Source of the DNA: JBOFCO01 sp051646105
Lineage (GTDB): Bacteria > Pseudomonadota > Alphaproteobacteria > Rhodobacterales > Rhodobacteraceae
Assembly: GCA_051646105.1 (NCBI GenBank)
Contig: JBOFCO010000157.1
Location: 1-12,802 of the forward strand
DNA length: 12,802 nucleotides
Direction of reading: 5' to 3'
Positions 1-6,096 of this stretch are shown in pieces (position 1 is the stretch's first letter; every line of letters begins with the position of its first letter). The notes under the pieces were generated by a model that was not told where the DNA came from, made no database searches, and worked only from the letters and a program-made list of their open reading frames with translations. A program made the position numbers and the translations under genes.

Positions 1-485
1 TCATTCGCCGCCTGACAGATTTCACCCTGCGCCGCTTCGTCTGCCACTTCGGACGCGGCGGCAAAATCCATGCCCAGCAGTGCGGCCATGGCCCCGACCC
101 CCACCGGCACCGCCTGCTGCATGGCCTGCCCGCGCAGCCGCAGCAGCCTTGCCGTATCGGTCAGGGACAAGGCCCCGGCCGCGCAAAGCGCCGAATATTC
201 CCCCAGAGAATGCCCGGCCACAAAGGCCGCGTCGCCGATTGCCACACCTTCCGCTTCCAGCGCGCGCATAGCGGCGATGGATGTGGCCATCAGCGCAGGC
301 TGGGCATTCGCGGTGAGTTGCAGGGTCTCGGCGTCACCCTCCCAGATCAGCGCCGACAGCTTTTCCCCCAGGGCCGCGTCAACCTCGTCAAACACGGCGC
401 GCGCGGCGGGATAGCTTTCAGCCAGCGCGCGCCCCATGCCCACGCTTTGTGCCCCCTGCCCCGGAAAAACGAATGCCTTGCTCAT
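1..485 (-). CDS. fabD: Malonyl-CoA:ACP transacylase FabD (partial, N-terminal 161 residues)
   Basis: This gene encodes the enzyme that moves malonyl groups from CoA to acyl carrier protein, supplying the extender unit for type II fatty acid synthesis in the cytoplasm. The visible N-terminus opens with MSKAFVFPGQGAQ, the glycine/glutamine-rich start typical of FabD. The nucleophile motif GHSLGE lies at residues 91-96, with the catalytic Ser at 93 (codon 209-207), close to Ser92 of the E. coli enzyme. The C-terminal half, with the active-site His, lies off the left edge, so completeness cannot be judged; the E. coli protein is about 309 residues. The start was chosen because the family motif begins a few residues after it. 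The ribosome binding site is weak. It is divergent from the b561-YceI gene, with about 175 bases between the two starts. Confidence 0.96.
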   Translation of the reverse strand, partial: MSKAFVFPGQGAQSVGMGRALAESYPAARAVFDEVDAALGEKLSALIWEGDAETLQLTANAQPALMATSIAAMRALEAEGVAIGDAAFVAGHSLGEYSALCAAGALSLTDTARLLRLRGQAMQQAVPVGVGAMAALLGMDFAAASEVADEAAQGEICQAAN

Positions 486-660
486 GTCTGCACCCCAGCC
501 CCAACGCTCTGCCGCCTCTTTCTTCGGCAATAACGCCGGGGGACCGCTTGCGCAATCGCTTGCTGAAACCGGCAGACACTGACGCACACATCATGTGCGG
601 CGGATACCTTTCCTTTGATCCTTCCGCTGATAGGGTGAATGAAAAAACAGGAAACACGCG

Positions 661-1872
661 ATGATTGCCAATACCACCGAAACCTATGGCCTTCTCAGCC
701 GATCCCTGCACTGGCTGACCGCACTGCTGATCTTCACTGCCATCGGTCTTGGGCTTTATGCCGAAAACCTGGCAGCGGCCAGTGATGCCGAAGTCGCGCG
801 GCTGTTCACGATCTACAGCCTGCACAAGACCATCGGTGTCACGGTGTTCTTCCTTGCGTTGATCCGGCTTGTCTGGACCATCACGCAGCCGCACCCCGCC
901 CCGCTGCATCCTGAACGGCGGTTGGAAACCTTTCTTGCCCGTGCCGTCCACTGGCTGTTGTGGATCGCGCTGCTGGCGGTGCCGTTGACGGGCTGGCTGC
1001 ATCACGCCGCTACCACGGGTTTTGCCCCGATCCGCTGGCCCTTTGGCCAGGATCTGCCGTTCGTTTCGAAGTCTGATGATCTGGCGGAGGTTTTCGCCCG
1101 GACTCACGGCATTGCCACCAAGTTGCTGTTTGCGGCGCTGCTGCTGCATATCCTTGGCGCGCTCAAGCATGCGTTGATCGACAGGGATGCCACCTTGTCC
1201 CGGATGGCCCGCGGGACACCGGCCCCTGTCAGGGCCGTGCGGCATGGCATCGCTGCCCCTGCCCTTGCCCTTGCACTTTGGACGGGCGTGATCGCCGCGG
1301 GCGTACTTGTCGCGCCACCAGACCGACCCGCGCCCGTTGCGGCAGCGGCGACGGCCCCGGCAACCCCGGACATCGCCCAGTCGGCGGGGAACTGGCAGAT
1401 GCGGTCTGGCAGCATCGCCTTCGCCGCGCTGCAATCGGGGGCGAAGGTCACCGGGGGCATTCCGGCATTTGCCGCCGCGATCCGCTTTGATGAAACTGTG
1501 AAGGATGGCAGCGCGGGCCATGTGACCGTGACCATGGATATGGCCAGCGCCTCACTGGGATCGGTGACGCAACAGGTTACGGGACCAGAGTTCTTTGATA
1601 TCGCGCGGTTCCCGGCGGCAGTTTTCGATGCCGAAATCGTTGCGATGGCTGGCGGCCATGTCGCGCGGGGGACGCTGACCATCCGCGACAAATCGGTGCG
1701 CGTCGAACTGCCTGCCAAGATAACCGTAACCGACGATACGGCAGAAATGTCAGGGAATGTCACACTGGACCGGCGCGACTTCGGTCTTGGGGCCAGCTAT
1801 TCGGACGACAAGACTGTGGGCTTTCCGGTGACAGTCGATGTGGCGCTGACAGCGGCACGAAATGCACCCTGA
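661..1872 (+). CDS. Cytochrome b561 fused to a YceI domain
   Basis: This is a 403-residue two-part protein. Residues 1-175 form a four-helix cytochrome b561 module with His17, His55, His149 and His163 in the positions expected of the four haem b ligands (RSLHW, YSLHKTIG, THGIATK, LLHILG). Such modules carry electrons across the inner membrane. A fifth hydrophobic segment lies near residues 198-216, followed by an Ala/Pro linker at about 217-240. The YceI beta-barrel domain at about 243-400 should face the periplasm; it holds the NWQM..GSIAF start and the MSGNVTLDRRDFGLG end of the fold. YceI domains bind isoprenoid lipids such as quinones, so quinone handling is an inferred role, not one the sequence proves. 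An AGGAAA ribosome binding site precedes the start by about 7 bases. In E. coli, yceJ (a b561) and yceI are separate neighbouring genes. Confidence 0.93.
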   Translation: MIANTTETYGLLSRSLHWLTALLIFTAIGLGLYAENLAAASDAEVARLFTIYSLHKTIGVTVFFLALIRLVWTITQPHPAPLHPERRLETFLARAVHWLLWIALLAVPLTGWLHHAATTGFAPIRWPFGQDLPFVSKSDDLAEVFARTHGIATKLLFAALLLHILGALKHALIDRDATLSRMARGTPAPVRAVRHGIAAPALALALWTGVIAAGVLVAPPDRPAPVAAAATAPATPDIAQSAGNWQMRSGSIAFAALQSGAKVTGGIPAFAAAIRFDETVKDGSAGHVTVTMDMASASLGSVTQQVTGPEFFDIARFPAAVFDAEIVAMAGGHVARGTLTIRDKSVRVELPAKITVTDDTAEMSGNVTLDRRDFGLGASYSDDKTVGFPVTVDVALTAARNAP

Positions 1873-1873
1873 C

Positions 1874-1905
1874 TGATAAAAGGCCGCCGGAACGAACCGG
1901 CGGCC
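1874..1905 (-). terminator. Intrinsic terminator of the yceI gene, between convergent genes
   Basis: A perfect 9-bp stem (1882-1890 with 1897-1905) encloses a 6-base loop. Read on the minus strand it is followed by TTTTAT, so it fits a rho-independent terminator for the minus-strand yceI gene. It has no T-run on the plus-strand side, so it may stop the b561-YceI transcript only weakly. Confidence 0.8.
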
Positions 1906-1939
1906 ATGACTGGAAAACTCGTCACGCCCGGCAAATGGC

Positions 1940-2512
1940 TTACTCGGCCTTCATCGCCTCGACACTGATCTGAAGCGCCACTTCATCGCTGACGTGCGGG
2001 GCAAAGGCCCCAAGGTTGAAGTCGCTGCGCAGAAGCGTTGTCGTGGCCGAAAATCCGGCCCATGGCTTGCCCTCCATCGGATGATCGCCGACCTGGTTCA
2101 GAACGGCATCCAGCACCACGGGCTTGGTCACCTCGTTCAGGGTAAGGTCGCCGGTGATCCTGGCGGTCTTGTCGCCTGTCACCTCGATTGCGGTGGACTT
2201 GAACGTGACCATTTCGTCATCAGCAGCACCGAAGAAATCCGCGCTCATGAAATGCTCGGATCGTGCATCCCAGCCGGTCAGCATGGATTTGACCGGGAAT
2301 GAAACTGTCACCGAAGACGCCGCAGGGTTTTCCTGATCAAAGGCGATTTCCCCGCCAAAGCCGGAGAACATGCCATGGGTGGTCGAAAACCCAAGGTGGG
2401 TATAGCTGAACACGATCTGGCTGTGGCTGGGATCGAGCGTGTATTTCTGCGCCTCGGCAAAGACAGGGGCGGCAAAAAGGGCGGCGATCAGGGACAGGGG
2501 AAGAAGGCGCAT
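1940..2512 (-). CDS. YceI family periplasmic protein
   Basis: This is a 190-residue secreted protein. Residues 1-19 form a signal peptide with a hydrophobic core and a probable cleavage site after PVFA. The mature part is one YceI lipocalin-like barrel: it begins YTLDPSHSQIVFSYTHLGFS, has the family motif HFMSADFF in the middle and GDLTLNEVTKPV after it, and ends near LGAFAPHVSDEV. Family members bind polyisoprenoid or quinone-like lipids in the periplasm, and E. coli YceI is induced by high pH. The gene converges on the b561-YceI fusion, so two YceI domains are encoded side by side, one soluble and one tethered to a membrane cytochrome. An AGAGAG ribosome binding site lies about 10 bases before the start. 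The ligand cannot be told from the sequence. Confidence 0.93.
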   Translation of the reverse strand: MRLLPLSLIAALFAAPVFAEAQKYTLDPSHSQIVFSYTHLGFSTTHGMFSGFGGEIAFDQENPAASSVTVSFPVKSMLTGWDARSEHFMSADFFGAADDEMVTFKSTAIEVTGDKTARITGDLTLNEVTKPVVLDAVLNQVGDHPMEGKPWAGFSATTTLLRSDFNLGAFAPHVSDEVALQISVEAMKAE

Positions 2513-2797
2513 TGAAAAACTCTCTGTTATTCAGCCCGTTGCGGGCCATGCCCCCGCATGTGCCAGCCTGTCATGGCCCTGCCAATCGGCACCGCCGAAC
2601 ACAACCTGCGCGGTAACGCACAATCACGTTTGCGCAAGGACAGGACCGCATGCAACCGGCGCCCGGCACGGTGTCGGCATAAGCCTTCGCGCAGGATCGC
2701 CGCGATAAGCGGCTGCTTACGGCCGGTCGGATTGCGTGCGCCATGGCCTGCTTCTAGCTTTTGGACCAACCATCCGGTTCTGAAAGCCCCTCCCCAC

Positions 2798-4525
2798 ATG
2801 ACGACACCATCCACAGCGCCGAAAGGGTTGCTGCAAAGCTTACTTGCGTCGCGCCTGCTGGCCTCTCGCCCGGAACTGTCCCCCCTGACGCTGAAGCTGC
2901 TTGTCGCGGTCTTTCTGCTGGTCACCGCCAATGCCACGTTCTGGAGCCGTTATCTTGCACTTATGTCCGACCGCCCCCTGATGATGGCGGGGGGCGGCGT
3001 GATCGCGTTTGCGGCAATCCTGTTCTGCATTTCCTTCATCACATTGCCCTGGCTGGTGCGGCCAATGCTGGCGCTGGCGCTGATCGTCGGAGCGGTTGCG
3101 TCGTATTTTCAGGACCGTCTGGGCGTGGTGATTGATCGCGACATGCTTCAGAATGCGTTGAACACCACGGGAAATGAATCCCGTCACCTGCTGACAGCCG
3201 GTCTGTTCGCCCATATCGCCCTGTTTGGCCTGATACCGGCTGCACTTGTGTTGTGGGTCAAAACCCGCCCGATGCGCTGGTGGCGGCAGGTGCTGCATTA
3301 TCCGCTGGCGCTGGCAATTGGGCTGGGCCTGTTCTTCGGGGCCATGTCGACCGATTACAAGGCGTTTTCATCGATGCTGCGCGAACGTCGTGACGTGACA
3401 TCGGCGATCCTTCCCGCCACACCGATTATCGCTGCTGTCCGCATGGCAAAGCTGAAGCTTCGTAACCGCAGCATCGTTGCACAGCCCATCGGTCCCGATG
3501 CGCACAAGGGCGTTCGCATCACCGCAGAAAAGAAACCCGTTCTGACGCTGATCGTGATCGGTGAAACCAGCAGGGCGGCGAACTGGTCGCTGGGCGGGTA
3601 TACGCGGACGACCAACCCCGAACTGGCAGCACGGGACATCGCCTATGTCGACCGCGTGCAGTCCTGCGGGACATCGACGGCGGTTTCCATGCCCTGCATG
3701 TTTGCCCATTACGGGATGGACGCCCATTCCGACCGTGCCGCACGATCGCACCAGAACCTGCTGGACCTGTTTCGTCAGACCGGCTTTGACGTGCAATGGT
3801 TCGACAACAACACCGGCAGCCTTGGCGTGGCCGCGCGGGTGCCCGAAACGCGGTTCGCACCGACGGACGATCCCGAAAACTGCGGGCGCGGGGAATGCAC
3901 CGACATGGTGTTCCTGCCGACGCTGGACCGGTTCCTTGCGACCATGACCGAGGATACCGTGCTGATCTATCACCAGATCGGCAGCCATGGGCCCGCCTAC
4001 TATCTCCGCTATCCTGATCAGTTCCGCCCCTTTGCGGACGATTGCCGCAGCGCGGATTTCGGCAAATGCACGCCCGCACAGATCGTGGCTGCCTATGACA
4101 ACAGCATCGCTTTCACCGACCATTTCCTTGCCACGCTGATCGACCGTATGGGCGCGCAGGATCGGGTGATCACTTCGATGCTTTATGTTTCCGATCATGG
4201 GGAATCATTGGGGGAAGGCGGGCTTTACCTGCATGCCGCGCCCTATTTCATGGCGCCCGATGTTCAGACGCAGGTGCCGCTTGTCCTGTGGACCGGCCCA
4301 GCATACCGGCGGGCCTTCGGGTTGGATGGCGACTGCGTTGAGGCCAAGGCACATGCCGGGGCGGGTAAAGTCAGCCATGACGCGGTTTTTCACACGGCCC
4401 TTGGTCTGGCAGATGTGGAAACCTCATTGCACGATCCCGCGCTTGACCTGTTGGACGGCTGTCATGGTAACCAGGCAGTGGCCGCATCCCTGTCGCCTGC
4501 GCCAGCCACGGCCAGCCTGCACTGA
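2798..4525 (+). CDS. eptA: Lipid A phosphoethanolamine transferase (EptA family)
   Basis: This inner-membrane enzyme transfers phosphoethanolamine from phosphatidylethanolamine to lipid A phosphates, which lowers surface charge and polymyxin binding. The 575-residue protein has five membrane helices (about 31-46, 62-83, 86-103, 132-153, 166-183) and a periplasmic sulfatase-fold domain. The metal and catalytic residues of the family are visible: Glu256 in GETSRA, nucleophile Thr294 in CGTSTAVSMPC, His397 in GSHGPAYY, Asp466-His467 in SDHGES, and His479. Cys pairs 290/300, 362/367 and 416/424 match the disulfides known in this family. The frame stays open back to 2558, but the Met at 2798 was chosen because the upstream residues look like translated intergenic DNA. 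No clear ribosome binding site precedes it. Nothing nearby suggests mobility, so it looks like a resident gene. Transfer to an acceptor other than lipid A cannot be excluded. Confidence 0.92.
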   Translation: MTTPSTAPKGLLQSLLASRLLASRPELSPLTLKLLVAVFLLVTANATFWSRYLALMSDRPLMMAGGGVIAFAAILFCISFITLPWLVRPMLALALIVGAVASYFQDRLGVVIDRDMLQNALNTTGNESRHLLTAGLFAHIALFGLIPAALVLWVKTRPMRWWRQVLHYPLALAIGLGLFFGAMSTDYKAFSSMLRERRDVTSAILPATPIIAAVRMAKLKLRNRSIVAQPIGPDAHKGVRITAEKKPVLTLIVIGETSRAANWSLGGYTRTTNPELAARDIAYVDRVQSCGTSTAVSMPCMFAHYGMDAHSDRAARSHQNLLDLFRQTGFDVQWFDNNTGSLGVAARVPETRFAPTDDPENCGRGECTDMVFLPTLDRFLATMTEDTVLIYHQIGSHGPAYYLRYPDQFRPFADDCRSADFGKCTPAQIVAAYDNSIAFTDHFLATLIDRMGAQDRVITSMLYVSDHGESLGEGGLYLHAAPYFMAPDVQTQVPLVLWTGPAYRRAFGLDGDCVEAKAHAGAGKVSHDAVFHTALGLADVETSLHDPALDLLDGCHGNQAVAASLSPAPATASLH

Positions 4526-4526
4526 C

Positions 4527-4545
4527 GGGGCGCATGGCCCCTTAT
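4527..4545 (+). terminator. Weak hairpin after eptA
   Basis: A 5-bp GGGGC/GCCCC stem (4527-4531 with 4537-4541) starts one base after the eptA stop codon and is followed only by TTAT. It may slow or end transcription, but it is short and the T-run is poor. Confidence 0.35.
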
Positions 4546-4548
4546 GCC

Positions 4549-4576
4549 TTGCATCCTGCCGGGCAGCCTGTATAAG
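4549..4576 (+). promoter_or_regulatory. Candidate sigma-70 promoter of the rpsF-rpsR-rplI operon
   Basis: TTGCAT at 4549-4554 and TATAAG at 4571-4576 are 16 bases apart, which fits a housekeeping promoter with a good -10 and a partial -35. Transcription would start near 4583, leaving a leader of about 97 bases before rpsF. Confidence 0.5.
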
Positions 4577-4620
4577 GCCGCATCCTTCCGCAACGATACG
4601 CAACCGGCGAAGCCTCTCGT

Positions 4621-4648
4621 GGCGGGCCGCGGAAGGGTTGGCCCCGCC
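4621..4648 (+). promoter_or_regulatory. Leader hairpin upstream of rpsF, possible S6:S18 autoregulatory site
   Basis: GGCGGGCC at 4621-4628 pairs with GGCCCCGCC at 4640-4648 with one bulged C, leaving an 11-base loop, 31 bases before the rpsF start. In many bacteria the S6:S18 complex binds a structured rpsF leader that carries a conserved CCG. A CCG occurs here at 4627-4629. The hairpin is visible; its role is inferred. Confidence 0.3.
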
Positions 4649-4679
4649 TATGAAGCCGCCCGATACGAATGGAGCCTAC

Positions 4680-5105
4680 ATGCCGCTTTACGAGCATGTC
4701 CTAATTGCGCGTCAGGATCTGTCCAACGCGCAGGCCGAAGGCCTTATCGAACATTTCTCCACCGTCCTCGCGGACAACGGCGGCAAGGTCGTTGAAAACG
4801 AGTACTGGGGCGTCAAGACGATGGCCTACAAGATCAACAAGAACCGCAAGGGGCACTACGCCTTTCTGCGGTCCGACGCCCCCGCTGCCGCCGTGCAGGA
4901 GATGGAGCGTCTGGCCCGTCTGCATGACGACGTGATGCGTGTGCTGACCATCAAGGTCGATGCCCATGACGAAGGTCCGTCGGTGCAGATGCAGAAGCGC
5001 GACGAGCGCGAGCGTGGCGACCGCCCGTCCTTTGGCGGGGATCGCGGCGACCGTGGAGATCGCGGCGACCGCGGCCCGCGTCCGTCCTTTGGCGACCGTC
5101 GTTGA
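4680..5105 (+). CDS. rpsF: 30S ribosomal protein bS6
   Basis: Ribosomal protein S6 binds the central domain of 16S rRNA as a pair with S18. The 141-residue protein starts MPLYEHVLIARQDLS. Its conserved core reaches about residue 95, with EYWGVKTMAYKINKNRKGHY at 41-60 and a basic stretch for S18 and rRNA contact. The tail (about 96-141) is charged and repetitive: after a KRDERERGDR stretch comes GDRGDRGDRGDRG between two copies of RPSFG, all encoded by short imperfect DNA repeats. E. coli S6 instead ends in a glutamate tail added after translation. The start has a GGAG ribosome binding site 6 bases upstream; the frame is open further upstream into eptA, but the family N-terminus fixes this Met. 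It leads the rpsF-rpsR-rplI operon. Confidence 0.97.
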   Translation: MPLYEHVLIARQDLSNAQAEGLIEHFSTVLADNGGKVVENEYWGVKTMAYKINKNRKGHYAFLRSDAPAAAVQEMERLARLHDDVMRVLTIKVDAHDEGPSVQMQKRDERERGDRPSFGGDRGDRGDRGDRGPRPSFGDRR

Positions 5106-5125
5106 TCGGGGAAAGGTAGAACATC

Positions 5126-5353
5126 ATGGCAAACAAACCCTTCTTCCGCCGCCGCAAGGTCTGCCCGTTCTCGGGCGACAACGCGCCCAAGATCGACTAC
5201 AAGGACACGCGCCTGCTGCAGCGTTACATTTCCGAGCGTGGCAAGATCGTTCCCGCCCGCATCACCGCCGTTTCGGCCAAGAAGCAGCGTGAGCTGGCCC
5301 GCGCCATCAAGCGCGCCCGCTTCCTTGCCCTGCTGCCCTATGCCGTGAAGTAA
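5126..5353 (+). CDS. rpsR: 30S ribosomal protein bS18
   Basis: Ribosomal protein S18 (75 residues, the usual length) forms a dimer with S6 on the 30S platform. The sequence has the family pattern throughout: a basic N-terminus FFRRRKVCPFS, then IDYKDTRLLQRYISERGKI, then the helix KKQRELARAIKRARFLALLP. The start lies 20 bases after the rpsF stop, with GGAAAGG as ribosome binding site, so it is co-transcribed with rpsF and rplI. The single Cys at residue 13 is a remnant of the zinc-binding set seen in some S18 forms, so this copy does not look like a zinc-binding one. Confidence 0.97.
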   Translation: MANKPFFRRRKVCPFSGDNAPKIDYKDTRLLQRYISERGKIVPARITAVSAKKQRELARAIKRARFLALLPYAVK

Positions 5354-5365
5354 GGAGAGACGAAC

Positions 5366-5950
5366 ATGCAAGTCATCCTTCTGGAACGTGTGGCCAAGCT
5401 TGGCCAGATGGGCGAGGTCGTGAACGTCAAGGACGGTTACGCCCGCAACTTCCTGCTGCCGCAGGGCAAGGCGCTGCGTGCCAATGAATCGAACATCAAG
5501 TCGTTCGAAGGTCGCAAGGCCCAGCTTGAGGCGCAGAATCTGGAAACCCGCAAGGAAGCCGAAGCCGCTGGCGAAAAGCTGGCAGGCCAAAGCTTTGTCG
5601 TGATCCGGTCCGCATCGGATTCGGGGGCGCTTTATGGTTCGGTCACGCCGCGCGATGCCGCCGAAGCTGCCACCGAGGGCGGGTTCACCGTCGACCGCAA
5701 GCAGGTCGTGCTGCTGCGGCCGATCAAGGAACTGGGCATTCACGAGGTGAACGTCGTCCTGCACCCCGAAGTCATCGTCAAGATTTCGCTGAATGTCGCC
5801 CGCTCGACCGAAGAGGCCGAACTTCAGGCTTCGGGCAAGTCGATCCGGGAACTGGCAGCCGAGGCCGAAGCCGAGGCGGAGTTCGAGATCGCCGAACTGT
5901 TCGACGAAATGGGCGCCGAAAACGACTTCGACCCGCGCAACGAGCGCTGA
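5366..5950 (+). CDS. rplI: 50S ribosomal protein bL9
   Basis: Ribosomal protein L9 binds 23S rRNA near the L1 stalk and helps keep the reading frame. The N-terminal rRNA-binding domain is clear (MQVILLERVAKLGQMGEVVNVKDGYARNFLLPQGKA, residues 1-35). A long helix rich in Glu, Lys and Ala follows, then the C-terminal domain at about 80-150 (SGALYGSVTPRDAAEA, LHPEVIVKISLNV). At 194 residues it is about 45 longer than E. coli L9. The extra part is an acidic tail (AEAEAEAEFEIAELFDEMGAEN, in outline), a form seen in alphaproteobacteria. The start lies 12 bases after rpsR with a strong AAGGAGAG ribosome binding site. It is the last gene of the operon, followed by a strong terminator. Confidence 0.97.
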   Translation: MQVILLERVAKLGQMGEVVNVKDGYARNFLLPQGKALRANESNIKSFEGRKAQLEAQNLETRKEAEAAGEKLAGQSFVVIRSASDSGALYGSVTPRDAAEAATEGGFTVDRKQVVLLRPIKELGIHEVNVVLHPEVIVKISLNVARSTEEAELQASGKSIRELAAEAEAEAEFEIAELFDEMGAENDFDPRNER

Positions 5951-5970
5951 TCGGACGGCAATAAACACAG

Positions 5971-6005
5971 ACCGCGTCCGGGAAACCGGGCGCGGTTTTT
6001 CTTTT
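5971..6005 (+). terminator. Intrinsic terminator of the rpsF-rpsR-rplI operon
   Basis: An 11-bp stem (5971-5981 with 5986-5996, one G-T pair) is closed by a GAAA tetraloop and followed by a T-rich run to 6005. It begins 20 bases after the rplI stop and is the clearest rho-independent terminator in the window. Confidence 0.93.
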
Positions 6006-6022
6006 CACTGATCGGGTTGGGG

Positions 6023-6051
6023 TGTTCTACAAAAAACTGTTTTGTAGAACA
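6023..6051. repeat. 12-bp perfect inverted repeat (IR1) upstream of the nucleotidyltransferase gene
   Basis: TGTTCTACAAAA at 6023-6034 is repeated inverted at 6040-6051, around a 5-base spacer. Centre at 6037. It resembles an operator for a dimeric regulator. It has no T-run after it on the plus strand and so does not read as a terminator. Confidence 0.8.
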
Positions 6052-6058
6052 TGAAATA

Positions 6059-6087
6059 TGCTATACGTTTTATAAATTCGTATAGCA
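6059..6087. promoter_or_regulatory. 9-bp inverted repeat (IR2) enclosing a candidate -10 box
   Basis: TGCTATACG at 6059-6067 is repeated inverted at 6079-6087. The 11-base spacer contains TATAAA at 6071-6076, a plausible -10 element, with only a weak -35 candidate (AACATG, 6048-6053) 17 bases upstream. A protein bound here would cover the promoter. The centre (6073) is 36 bases from that of IR1. Transcription would start near 6083, about 14 bases before the gene, leaving little room for a ribosome binding site. Confidence 0.5.
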
Positions 6088-6096
6088 CGGTTCCGG

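Noticed and set aside
418..1521. Long open frame on the minus strand opposite the b561-YceI gene
   Set aside because: It overlaps the start of fabD in another frame and has no family resemblance, unlike the plus-strand protein with its haem-binding pattern.
2558..2797. Possible 80-residue N-terminal extension of EptA
   Set aside because: The extra residues are Arg/Pro-rich with no membrane or targeting pattern, and family members start shortly before the first membrane helix.
2798..4525. Mobile colistin resistance (mcr) gene
   Set aside because: No insertion sequence, inverted ends or plasmid genes lie nearby; neighbours are chromosomal and base use is like the rest of the window.
4856..5968. 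Long open frame on the minus strand opposite rpsF-rpsR-rplI
   Set aside because: It crosses three firm ribosomal protein genes on the other strand; its PRSP repeats are only the reverse of the S6 tail repeats.
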